Assembly (NCBI GenBank): GCA_009694085.1
Contig: SHVW01000010.1
Span: 1-38,799, forward strand
Origin: Alphaproteobacteria bacterium
GTDB taxonomy: Bacteria; Pseudomonadota; Alphaproteobacteria; SHVW01
Length of the DNA stretch: 38,799 nucleotides
Direction: 5' to 3'
Part shown: positions 1-6,754 of the stretch, piece by piece
Layout: each line of letters starts with the position of its first letter
How positions within the stretch are numbered: the stretch's first letter is position 1
Notes under the pieces: generated by a model
Database searches by the model: none
Told to the model about the DNA's origin: nothing
Seen by the model: the letters and a program-made list of their open reading frames with translations, nothing else
Translations under genes and position numbers: made by a program

Positions 1-42
1 AATTAAGCCCTTGATATAGCGATTGGTTTGCGCATCTGAGAG

Positions 43-144
43 GGGTCAAGGTTGGACGCGAAACGCGACCCACTTTTTTCAATTATTCTCTAACGAACGC
101 AATGCCTTATAAGGCTTCAAGGGTAGGGTCACGGTTGGACGCGA
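43..144. repeat. short direct repeat, two 19-bp copies
   Basis: Two copies of a 19-bp motif (core GGTTGGACGCGA) lie at 43-61 and 126-144 with one mismatch. The second copy overlaps the 3' end of a small minus-strand reading frame. The repeat could be the trace of a small duplication or of an integration event whose other half lies outside the window. Its function is unknown. Confidence 0.5.
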
Positions 145-298
145 TTTTACACCGCAGACGCAGCAGCGCCTCAAGATCCTTCTCGCCGGCCGCCGTTATA
201 TACCTGTCGCCGTTTGCGCGGTGAAACTGCTGGACCGTGATGCCATCGGGGCAAAGGCGCTGAAAATCACTGAACCCGCTTGTCATTTTTACAATCAA
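107..298 (-). CDS. small hypothetical protein (63 aa)
   Basis: A 63-residue reading frame with no family I recognise. The predicted protein is mixed and soluble, with no membrane segment or signal peptide, and its middle (LEALLRLRCK) could form an amphipathic helix. No strong ribosome binding site precedes the ATG. The end of the frame overlaps one copy of a 19-bp direct repeat, so it may be the remnant of a larger gene or of an inserted element. It could also be a chance reading frame. Confidence 0.3.
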   Translation of the reverse strand: MIVKMTSGFSDFQRLCPDGITVQQFHRANGDRYITAAGEKDLEALLRLRCKIASNRDPTLEAL

Positions 299-466
299 AA
301 CGCTCGTGGCGGCAAGCGACGATGATCGCCGTTGATCAACGCACTCAAGATTGCCGCCGTGAGCGCAATCGCCTACTCTGACGCTCGGGACCAGGTTGTA
401 TCTGGAGAATCCCGGGTTAACCTAAAGCCGCCACGAACCGAAGATCGCCGGAGTGGGCCTCGATCT

Positions 467-1510
467 TCACTTCGGCGCCGCCTTGACCTCCCGGTCCCAC
501 CGCGCCAGCAACCGCGTGCGCTCGGTAGGCGAGCCGAATTTCTGGAAGTCGTAGTCGATCAGCTTGGCGTCCACCAGCTTGGCGATGTCGGGCGGCAGCG
601 CTACCGACTTGTTCGCCGGCACTTGATAGGAGTTGACCGAGATGCCGATGGCCTGAGCCTCGGGCGCCAGCAGCCAATCGTAAAACTTCTTGGCCGCGTC
701 CAGATTGCGCCCCCCCTTGACGAGCGACATCGAGCCGACCTCGTAGCCCGTGCCCTCGCACGGCGCCACCGAGACGACCGGCGCTTTCTCCACCAGCACC
801 TGGACCAGCGCGTCCGACATGAACACGATGCCGGCCGTGGTCTCGCCGAGCGCCGTCGCCTTGACCGGCGCGCCGCCTGTTTTGGTGTATTGGCCGATAT
901 TCCGGTGCAGCGCTTTCAGGTAATCGAAACCCTTTTCCTCGCCCATGAGCTGCACGATCGTCGCCAGCATGGTGTAGGCCGTGCCCGACGCGTTGGGGTC
1001 GGCCACCTGAACCTCGTCCTTGAGCTTGGGATCGAGCAGATCGGCCCAGCATTTAATCGGCGGCATGCCGCGCTTGGCGAGCTGGACGGGGTTGTAGGAG
1101 ATGCCGAGCGCGCCGGCATAGACGCCGACCGTGCGGAACTGGCCGCGCTCGGCTTGTTTCTGCGACCAGTCGTGCAACTCGGTAAGCCGCGGCGATTTGT
1201 AAGGCTCGGTCAGGCCTTCGAGCGCGGCCTGCAAATGAGGGTCGCCGGTGCCGCCCCACCACAAATCGATCTTGGGATTGGCTGCTTCCGCCTTGATCTG
1301 GGCAAAGGCCTCGCCGGTCGATTTGCGCACCATCGCCACCTTGGCGCCGCTGCTGGCGCGCTCATAGCCGGTGACGAGGGCCTGGCAATATTCGATCTGC
1401 GCGCTGCATGTGAACGAGATCGCGCCCTGGGCCGCGCCGTCGCGCGCCGTCAGCGGTAGAACGAGACAGGCGCCAAGGGCGATGCCGAGCGAATTGCGCA
1501 GAAATGTCAT
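467..1510 (-). CDS. ABC transporter substrate-binding protein (iron/Fbp-like family)
   Basis: A periplasmic extracellular solute-binding protein of about 347 residues, of the type that delivers iron(III), phosphonate or polyamine-like ligands to an ABC importer; the ligand cannot be told from sequence. The N-terminus is a clear signal peptide: MTFLRNS, a hydrophobic core (LGIALGACLVLPL) and an Ala-rich cleavage region before residue 30. Characteristic segments include WWGGTGDPH near the first hinge, the GISYNP strand and KKFYDWLLAPEAQ late in the protein. I chose the ATG at 1510 because GGGAGA precedes it and the signal peptide begins there; an upstream in-frame extension to 1594 is unlikely to be translated. 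No permease or ATPase gene is adjacent, so its transporter partners lie elsewhere or to the left of the window. It follows nnr by 64 bp on the same strand. Confidence 0.85.
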   Translation of the reverse strand: MTFLRNSLGIALGACLVLPLTARDGAAQGAISFTCSAQIEYCQALVTGYERASSGAKVAMVRKSTGEAFAQIKAEAANPKIDLWWGGTGDPHLQAALEGLTEPYKSPRLTELHDWSQKQAERGQFRTVGVYAGALGISYNPVQLAKRGMPPIKCWADLLDPKLKDEVQVADPNASGTAYTMLATIVQLMGEEKGFDYLKALHRNIGQYTKTGGAPVKATALGETTAGIVFMSDALVQVLVEKAPVVSVAPCEGTGYEVGSMSLVKGGRNLDAAKKFYDWLLAPEAQAIGISVNSYQVPANKSVALPPDIAKLVDAKLIDYDFQKFGSPTERTRLLARWDREVKAAPK

Positions 1511-1574
1511 GATGTCTCCCGATCTAGAATGGTTTGAAGTCTGCGCGTTCTCCGGCACCGATGCAAGCAAACGC

Positions 1575-3068
1575 TCAGCGATCCGCCGTCGCAAGTTGTG
1601 TTAGCACGCCCGGCAATTTTTCCGCGATGTCTTCCGCGATCAAGCCGGGCCCGAACGCCGCCGCCGCCGCGCCGTGCAGCCAGCAACCGGCGCAAGCAGC
1701 ATCGAAGGCATTCATGCCCTGGGCCAGCAATCCCACGATCAACCCGGCCAGCACGTCGCCGCTGCCGGCGGTCGCCAGGGTCGGCGGCGCGTTGTTGTTG
1801 ATGACGGCGCGGCCGTCGGGCGCGGCGATCACCGTGTCCCAGCCCTTGGCGACGACGACGGCGCCGCTGCGCGCGGCGGCGGCACGGGTGCGCGTCAACT
1901 TGTCCCGATCGGCGAGATCGGGAAACAACCGCGCGAACTCGCCGCCATGGGGCGTCAGTATGGTCGGGCCCGCGATCGCCGCGAATAATTTCACGGGATC
2001 GGTGGCGCAGGCGCCGAGCGCATCGGCGTCGAGCACGGCGGCGCGGCCCGCGCGAAGCGCCGATATCGCCATCGCGCGCGTCCCCTCGCTTAACCCTGCA
2101 CCGGGGCCGACCAACACGGCATTTCGCCTGCGGTCGATCAGCAGCGCAGCCAATGCAACGGCATTGTCCATCGGTTGCAGCAGCACGCCCGGATCGCCAG
2201 CGGCGTAGATCGGCAAGGCCACCGCCGGCGCCGCAATCGTAACCATGCCGGCACCCACGCGGCGCGCGGCGCGTGCGGCCAGGCGCGCGGCGCCGGTCAT
2301 GACAGAGCTGCCATAGATGGTGGCATGACCGCGCGTGTATTTATGGTCGCCGGGTCCGGGCCAGGGAAAACGATCGCGCCACAGTACGGGCGCATTGACG
2401 AATTGACACGGTCGAATCTCATCGAGCGCCGCCGCAGGAATCCCGATATCGATCACCGCGATCTCGCCCATCAGCGCACGGCCGGGCAGCAGCAGATGGC
2501 CGGTCTTGCGGCGAAAGAAGGTCACGGTCAGCACGGCCGGCGCCGCCGCACCCAGGACGGCGCCGGTATCGCCGTGAACGCCGGAGGGGATGTCCACCGC
2601 GACGCAATCGAGCTTGCGGCGCGCGATTTCCTCGATCGTGCCGCGCGCGGCGCCGTCCAGCGGCCGGGACAGGCCGGCGCCGAACAGCGCGTCGATCGCC
2701 AAGGGTGCGCCCTCGAACAAACCGACCGCGCCGAGCTGCGCCACCGGCCCGGTCCAGCGCGCGGCATGAAGCGCCGCGTCGCCCTTGAGTACCGCACGCT
2801 CGACCGTCGAAGCCACCGCGACCGGCCAACCCCGCTCGGCCAGCAGGCGCGCCGCGACCCAGCCATCGCCGCCATTATTGCCCGGTCCGCACAGCACTAG
2901 GACCGGCCGCGGCGGCCAGCGCCCGGCGACCGCCTGGGCCACGCCGGCACCGGCCGCCGCCATCAGCCGCTCACCGGGAACGCCCGCACGCACGGCAAAT
3001 GAATCGGCCGCCGCCATCTCGGCCACGGTCAATACCGCGCAATCCGCAGCAGTCTCGCATCCCATCAT
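1575..3068 (-). CDS. nnr: bifunctional NAD(P)H-hydrate epimerase / ADP-dependent NAD(P)H-hydrate dehydratase
   Basis: A two-domain metabolite-repair enzyme of 497 residues. The N-terminal YjeF_N domain (about residues 1-215) epimerises damaged NAD(P)HX; GNNGGDGWVAARLL is its signature. The C-terminal ribokinase-like domain (about 225-495) dehydrates S-NAD(P)HX using ADP; VLVGPGAGLSEGT, TPHGGEFARLF and NNNAPPTLATAGSGDVLAG are its conserved blocks, the last holding the GSGD nucleotide-binding motif. Length and domain order match the fused bacterial form. It lies on the minus strand upstream of the solute-binding gene, with no obvious functional tie. The ATG at 3068 is followed directly by a second ATG, and either could be used. 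Confidence 0.95.
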   Translation of the reverse strand: MMGCETAADCAVLTVAEMAAADSFAVRAGVPGERLMAAAGAGVAQAVAGRWPPRPVLVLCGPGNNGGDGWVAARLLAERGWPVAVASTVERAVLKGDAALHAARWTGPVAQLGAVGLFEGAPLAIDALFGAGLSRPLDGAARGTIEEIARRKLDCVAVDIPSGVHGDTGAVLGAAAPAVLTVTFFRRKTGHLLLPGRALMGEIAVIDIGIPAAALDEIRPCQFVNAPVLWRDRFPWPGPGDHKYTRGHATIYGSSVMTGAARLAARAARRVGAGMVTIAAPAVALPIYAAGDPGVLLQPMDNAVALAALLIDRRRNAVLVGPGAGLSEGTRAMAISALRAGRAAVLDADALGACATDPVKLFAAIAGPTILTPHGGEFARLFPDLADRDKLTRTRAAAARSGAVVVAKGWDTVIAAPDGRAVINNNAPPTLATAGSGDVLAGLIVGLLAQGMNAFDAACAGCWLHGAAAAAFGPGLIAEDIAEKLPGVLTQLATADR

Positions 3069-3120
3069 AACCGAAGAATAGCGTGGCGCCGCCGCGCTGT
3101 CGCAATCCGATCGGCCGCGT

Positions 3121-3342
3121 TCAGCGCACGACTTTCGGCAGAACCCCGGGATGCTCCCGGTTCAACTGATCGAGCGCGTTGGCGATGTCGGTCGGCGCTG
3201 CTTGCGGCCAACGCCGCCCAACGGCCTTGCGCAGGGCATCCATCTTATCCGGGTTGGGCATCAGGGGATCGAGACTGCCACGCGCGGCCAAGACCAGTTT
3301 GAACAGCGCGGTCGTACACAGCGCTTGCGCATTCTCGCTCAT
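3121..3342 (-). CDS. small hypothetical protein (about 73 aa)
   Basis: A small soluble protein beginning MSENAQAL and ending HPGVLPKVVR, with a likely helical middle. I do not recognise a family. I chose the ATG at 3342 because GGCGGGA lies just upstream; in-frame starts at 3354 and 3438 would give longer proteins with unconvincing N-termini. It sits 52 bp upstream of nnr on the same strand. No signal peptide or membrane segment is visible. It could be a chance reading frame, but the composition is protein-like. Confidence 0.4.
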   Translation of the reverse strand: MSENAQALCTTALFKLVLAARGSLDPLMPNPDKMDALRKAVGRRWPQAAPTDIANALDQLNREHPGVLPKVVR

Positions 3343-3444
3343 TGTTCCCGCCATTTGCTGGATACAAGGCAAAATCGCTTCTGCTGCTGTACATGCTCGG
3401 TGGGGGAAACCGGGGGAGCGGATGTTTGCCGCTCTCATGGCAAC

Positions 3445-3745
3445 ATTACAAAAATGATATGCAGGATTGAATGAAAATTAAAGATCAAAGATGGCAATAC
3501 ACGAAACGAATGCAATCATTAGATAAATTTTATGTAAATATCTCACAAACCCGGCCGTCGCAACCGTCCGAACCCAGCTGCCTCGAACTGCCGGGGCACG
3601 CCGGGTTCTTCGGCCGTACCGGGAACCCTCCACCAGCCCGGCCCCTCAATCGAAGGAACACGGGGGGCTGCCCTGGACCTGGGCTGCTCCGTTCGTGCGA
3701 AGCTCTCCATGAATCATGTTCGGGTCCCGAGCGCACCACCCGTTA
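3445..3745. other. non-coding segment: AT-rich patch followed by GC-rich structured patch
   Basis: No credible gene lies here. From about 3445 to 3545 the sequence is strikingly AT-rich for this genome, then it turns abruptly GC-rich. The GC-rich part contains inverted repeats: GGGTTC (3603-3608) pairs with GAACCC (3623-3628) around an inner CGG/CCG stem, and TCGGG/CCCGA form a compact palindrome near 3719. An AT-rich promoter-like stretch followed by a structured GC-rich block is what a small RNA gene looks like. I could not match it to SRP RNA, 6S RNA, tmRNA or RNase P RNA by their conserved cores. The strand is not determined. Confidence 0.4.
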
Positions 3746-3783
3746 ACCCGAAGCGATTGCTCTTGCGATTGGTGACCCTTCCC

Positions 3784-3811
3784 TTGCCCTCCCCCCGCTT
3801 TCGTGTATATT
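3784..3811 (+). promoter_or_regulatory. putative sigma-70-type promoter of the rpsF operon
   Basis: TTGCCC (3784-3789) and TATATT (3806-3811) are separated by 16 bp, a good match to the housekeeping promoter pattern. Transcription would start near 3818 and give a leader of roughly 130 nt before rpsF, long enough to hold the hairpin at 3883-3924. Confidence 0.6.
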
Positions 3812-3882
3812 GCGCGCCTTCATAGCCCCGGCATCTACCGATTCCTGGGTAACTCCTTGCCGGACCTAATAGATCCGGCTTG

Positions 3883-3924
3883 GGCCCGAACCGCAAGGGC
3901 CGCATCTTCGGCCGGCACCGGGCC
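3883..3924 (+). promoter_or_regulatory. rpsF leader hairpin, candidate S6:S18 autoregulatory motif
   Basis: An RNA hairpin just upstream of rpsF. The outer stem pairs GGCCCG (3883-3888) with CGGGCC (3919-3924), and the inner stem pairs GGCCG (3898-3902) with CGGCC (3909-3913). An asymmetric internal loop between them contains CCG at 3891-3893 opposite GGCAC. Known leaders of rpsF-rpsR operons carry a two-helix element with a CCG in the internal loop, bound by the S6:S18 complex to repress its own translation. Position and architecture fit; assignment is by analogy. Confidence 0.6.
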
Positions 3925-3951
3925 ACTAACCCGTGGGGAGTACCGTTACCG

Positions 3952-4407
3952 ATGGCGTTCTACGAGAGCGTGTTCATCGCACGCCAAGATATCTCATCCA
4001 CCCAGGTCGATGCCTTAACCGACGCCTTTACCGAAATTCTGACTCAGAATGGCGGCAAGCTGGCGAACAAGGAGTATTGGGGCCTGAAGAACCTGACCTA
4101 CCGGATCAAGAAGAACCGGAAGGGTCATTACATGCTGCTGTCGATCGATGCACCGGCTGCCGCAGTCAACGAAATGGAACGCAATATGCGCCTCAACGAG
4201 GACGTGCTGCGCTACCTGACCGTGCGGGTCGAGGCTCTTGAAGAAGGGCCGTCGGTCATGATGCAGAGCAAGGGCGACCGGAGCGACCGGCCGCGCCGTT
4301 GGGGCGACCGCGAGGACGGCCCGCGCCGGGACGACGGCTTCCGCCGCGGCCCGCGGCGCGAGGGCGGCCCCGGCGCACCTGCCCAGACCGAGGGAGCTGA
4401 CGCATGA
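3952..4407 (+). CDS. rpsF: 30S ribosomal protein bS6
   Basis: Ribosomal protein bS6 (151 residues), which pairs with bS18 on the platform of the small subunit. The start [15 protein letters not shown] is the usual N-terminus, with GGGGAG at 3934-3939 as ribosome binding site; a longer in-frame start at 3880 would read through the leader hairpin and is rejected. The S6 fold covers about residues 1-105 ([22 protein letters not shown] is typical). The last 45 or so residues form a basic-acidic tail rich in Arg, Asp and Gly ([12 protein letters not shown] and onward), common in alphaproteobacterial S6. It is the first gene of the operon and overlaps rpsR by ATGA. Confidence 0.98.
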   Translation: MAFYESVFIARQDISSTQVDALTDAFTEILTQNGGKLANKEYWGLKNLTYRIKKNRKGHYMLLSIDAPAAAVNEMERNMRLNEDVLRYLTVRVEALEEGPSVMMQSKGDRSDRPRRWGDREDGPRRDDGFRRGPRREGGPGAPAQTEGADA

Positions 4408-4718
4408 GCATGAACATGTCCGGGCCGCGCGGCGATCGGGGCGGTGATCGCGGTGGCGACAAGGGCGGCGATCGGGCGGGCGGTGCCGGCGGCGGTCGCC
4501 GGCCGTTCTTCCGGCGGCGCAAATCGTGCCCATTCTCGGGCAACAACGCGCCCAAGATCGATTTCAAGGACGTCAAGCTGCTGATGCGATTCGTGTCCGA
4601 GCGCGGCAAGATCGTGCCGAGCCGGATCACCGCCGTATCGACCAAGAAGCAGCGCGAGCTCGCCCGCGCGATCAAGCGGGCGCGCTATCTGGCGCTCTTG
4701 CCCTATCTGATCCAGTAG
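4404..4718 (+). CDS. rpsR: 30S ribosomal protein bS18
   Basis: Ribosomal protein bS18 (104 residues), partner of bS6. The core begins at the [12 protein letters not shown] segment (about residue 31) and runs to the [12 protein letters not shown] end. Before it lies a Gly/Asp/Arg-rich extension of about 30 residues made of GGDRGGD-like repeats, longer than in E. coli. The ATG overlaps the rpsF stop (ATGA), implying translational coupling, which would let a leader element control both. The single Cys in the core leaves no complete four-Cys zinc site, so this is a zinc-independent form. Confidence 0.98.
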   Translation: MSMNMSGPRGDRGGDRGGDKGGDRAGGAGGGRRPFFRRRKSCPFSGNNAPKIDFKDVKLLMRFVSERGKIVPSRITAVSTKKQRELARAIKRARYLALLPYLIQ

Positions 4719-4727
4719 CCGAGACGA

Positions 4728-4760
4728 CCGGTCCCTGCCCTCACGCATGGCAGGGACCGG
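4728..4760 (+). promoter_or_regulatory. 12-bp perfect hairpin between rpsR and the DUF2232 gene
   Basis: CCGGTCCCTGCC (4728-4739) and its exact reverse complement (4749-4760) flank a 9-nt loop. No T-run follows, so this is not a standard intrinsic terminator. It probably stabilises the 3' end of the rpsF-rpsR message or partly reduces readthrough, so that ribosomal proteins are made in excess over the membrane protein downstream. Confidence 0.75.
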
Positions 4761-4780
4761 CGGACTCGGGAGATCATGAG

Positions 4781-5716
4781 ATGAAGTCGATCTGGCTGAT
4801 CGCGGCAGGGGCTGGCCTTGCTAGCGCCGTCATGTTCCTAGCCATGATGCTGGGCACCATGGTAGCGCTGCCGCTTGCCTATTTGGCACCGCTGCCGCTG
4901 TTCCTGGTGGGCTTGAGCCTGGGTGCAGGGGCGAGCGCTTTGGCCGGTGCGTTGTCCTCGGCGATTGTCGCGGCGGCCCTCGGCGGTAGCCTGCTCACCG
5001 GGCTTGTCTATTTCATCGTCAACGGCGTGCCTGCTACCATCTTGAGCCGCCAGGCCTTGCTCGGCCGCGACGACGGCAAGGGTGGCATCGAATGGTATCC
5101 GCCCGGCCAGCTTCTGGGCTGGCTGGCCGGCATGGCGCTAGCGGCGCTACCGGGCGCGGTCATGCTGCTTTCAGGTGTGTCCGGCGGGCTCGACGCGGTT
5201 ATGGCCGGCTTTTCCGAAGAAGATCTCCGACGCATGCTGCCGGCCAACCAACTCGAACAAATGCGCGACCTGCTTAAGAAGGTCGGCACGGTGGTACCCG
5301 GCATTATCGTGATCTCTTGGATGGTTATGATCGCGGTCAACGGTGCGCTGGCCCAGGGGCTGCTTGCCCGCTTTGGGCACAACCGGCGGCCGCGCGTGGA
5401 CATTGCCACGTTGGAATTGCCGGAGTGGCTGTTGCTTGCCGCGGCCTTTACCGCACTCGCTGCCTGGTTCGCCAGCGATGCCGTCGGGTTTTTCGCGCGC
5501 AACGGCCTGGCCATACTCATGTTGCCTTTCCTGGTACTCGGCCTGGCCGTGATCCACGCCTTCGCGCGCCAGATCAAGGGCGGCGGCTTCGCCCTCGGCG
5601 TCGTCTATCTCTTACTGGTTCTGTTCAGCCCGCTGCTGGTGACGATCGCCTTGCTCGGCGTGCTCGACCAGCTTCTTGGAATTCGGCGGCGCCTGGCGGC
5701 GTTGCCGCCCACCTAA
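4781..5716 (+). CDS. DUF2232 family integral membrane protein
   Basis: A polytopic inner-membrane protein of 311 residues with about eight hydrophobic segments (for example VMFLAMMLGTMVALPLAYLA and ALSSAIVAAALGGSLLTGLV near the start, AILMLPFLVLGLAVIHAFA near the end). It matches the DUF2232 (YybS-like) family by topology and by its place between rpsR and rplI, which is a conserved alphaproteobacterial position. The molecular function is not known. I chose the ATG at 4781, preceded by CGGGAG; the longer upstream frame overlaps rpsR and is not used. There is no catalytic motif to point to. Confidence 0.8.
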   Translation: MKSIWLIAAGAGLASAVMFLAMMLGTMVALPLAYLAPLPLFLVGLSLGAGASALAGALSSAIVAAALGGSLLTGLVYFIVNGVPATILSRQALLGRDDGKGGIEWYPPGQLLGWLAGMALAALPGAVMLLSGVSGGLDAVMAGFSEEDLRRMLPANQLEQMRDLLKKVGTVVPGIIVISWMVMIAVNGALAQGLLARFGHNRRPRVDIATLELPEWLLLAAAFTALAAWFASDAVGFFARNGLAILMLPFLVLGLAVIHAFARQIKGGGFALGVVYLLLVLFSPLLVTIALLGVLDQLLGIRRRLAALPPT

Positions 5717-5743
5717 TCCGGTTTTTCGTCAGGAGGTCGCACC

Positions 5744-6454
5744 ATGGACGTCATTCTGCTCGAGCGTGTTGAGAAGCTCGGCCATCTCGGCCAAGTCGTA
5801 AAGGTCAAGCCCGGCTTCGCGCGCAATTTCTTGCTGCCGCAAAAAAAGGCGCTGCGCGCGACCAAGGAGAACATGGCCTATTTCGAGAGCCGGCGCTCCC
5901 AGATCGAAGCCGACAACCTCGAGCGCAAGGGCGAGGCGGAATCGATCGGCACCAAGCTCGACGGACTCAACGTCGTGCTAATTCGCACGGCGGGCGACAC
6001 CGGACAGCTCTATGGCTCGGTCACGACGCGCGATATTGCCGCCGAGGTGACCAATTCCGGTTTCAAGATCGAGCGCCGCCAAGTCCAGCTGGACAAACCG
6101 ATCAAGGAAATCGGCGTGTTGAACCTGAAAGTGGCTTTGCATCCGGAAGTGTCGGTCACGATCAAGCTGAACGTGGCGCGCTCGCCGGAAGAAGCCGAAA
6201 TCCAGGCCAAGACCGGCCGCGCCAACATCGTGGCGTCGGGTCAAGAAGGTCGTGCGGAAGCGCTGGCCGCGGAAGCGGCTGCACCTGCCGATGGCGCCGC
6301 AGTCGAGGCGCCCGCCGCCGAGGCCGATCAGCCCAAGAAGGCGAAATCGTCCAAGAAGGATAAAGCCGCCGCGACTATGGCAGCGGAAGCCGATGCCGAA
6401 GGCGACGCACCGAAGAAAAAGGGTAAGAAGGCCAAGGGCAAGGACGCGGAATAG
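5744..6454 (+). CDS. rplI: 50S ribosomal protein bL9 with long C-terminal tail
   Basis: Ribosomal protein bL9 (236 residues), which binds 23S rRNA near the L1 stalk and extends between ribosomes. The N-terminal domain ([40 protein letters not shown]) and the C-terminal domain (to about residue 150) are normal. The last 85 or so residues are a low-complexity Ala/Glu/Lys tail ending [13 protein letters not shown], longer than usual even for alphaproteobacteria and probably disordered. AGGAGG precedes the ATG by 8 bases. It is the last gene of the operon and is followed by a strong terminator. Confidence 0.97.
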   Translation: MDVILLERVEKLGHLGQVVKVKPGFARNFLLPQKKALRATKENMAYFESRRSQIEADNLERKGEAESIGTKLDGLNVVLIRTAGDTGQLYGSVTTRDIAAEVTNSGFKIERRQVQLDKPIKEIGVLNLKVALHPEVSVTIKLNVARSPEEAEIQAKTGRANIVASGQEGRAEALAAEAAAPADGAAVEAPAAEADQPKKAKSSKKDKAAATMAAEADAEGDAPKKKGKKAKGKDAE

Positions 6455-6481
6455 TTCTTCCCTTCGGGTCGATCATGCAAG

Positions 6482-6510
6482 ACGGCGCGTCCTATGGGGC
6501 GCGCCGTTTT
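6482..6510 (+). terminator. intrinsic terminator of the rpsF-rplI operon
   Basis: ACGGCGCG (6482-6489) pairs with CGCGCCGT (6500-6507). The stem extends by three further pairs to a TATG loop and is followed by TTTT. It lies 27 bp after the rplI stop codon. Confidence 0.9.
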
Positions 6511-6521
6511 ACTTTAAGATC

Positions 6522-6602
6522 ACCGCGGAGGCATAGAGACACGGAGGAGAACACTTGCGCCTTCAGTACGATTTTTTCTCCGTGCCTTTGCATCCCTGCG
6601 GT
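6522..6602. repeat. decayed long inverted repeat (MITE-like)
   Basis: A left arm starting ACCGCGGAGG (6522 on) and a right arm ending CCCTGCGGT (6578-6602) are each about 25 bp and match in inverted orientation at about 17 positions. All eight differences are transitions, so many stay pairable as G-U in RNA. The outer motif, ACCGCGGAG...CTCCGTG...TGCGGT, looks like a dispersed palindromic element. It sits in the gap between the ribosomal operon terminator and the insertion sequence. From 6603 to 6836 I see no gene, only a perfect 14-bp palindrome CCCCATGCATGGGG at 6731-6744. Confidence 0.5.
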
Positions 6603-6754
6603 TCAATCCATCCGGTCAACCTGTCCATGCTCAAAAGTCCATTCGGTGCGGGAATTGGCTTGCCGACGAATATCGCGACTGACGATTTTCGATTATACGA
6701 ATAGATCGTTGGCCGCTTCTGCAACCTGGGCCCCATGCATGGGGTCTGAGCGCC

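Noticed and set aside
332-1459. Long plus-strand reading frame opposite the solute-binding protein
   Set aside because: It is an antisense shadow. The Arg/Ala-rich translation has no family signature, while the minus-strand frame has a signal peptide and conserved motifs.
3603-3720. Permuted (two-piece) tmRNA gene: CTCCACCA followed downstream by GGGGGGCTG with a possible G3:U70 pair
   Set aside because: There is no T-arm with a TTCRANY loop before CCA, the conserved TCGAC of the tmRNA D-domain is missing, and no tag-peptide coding sequence follows.
3540-3745. Bacterial SRP (4.5S) RNA
   Set aside because: Only partial likeness to the GGTCC...GGAAG...CAGCC core was found on either strand, and the order of the motifs is wrong.
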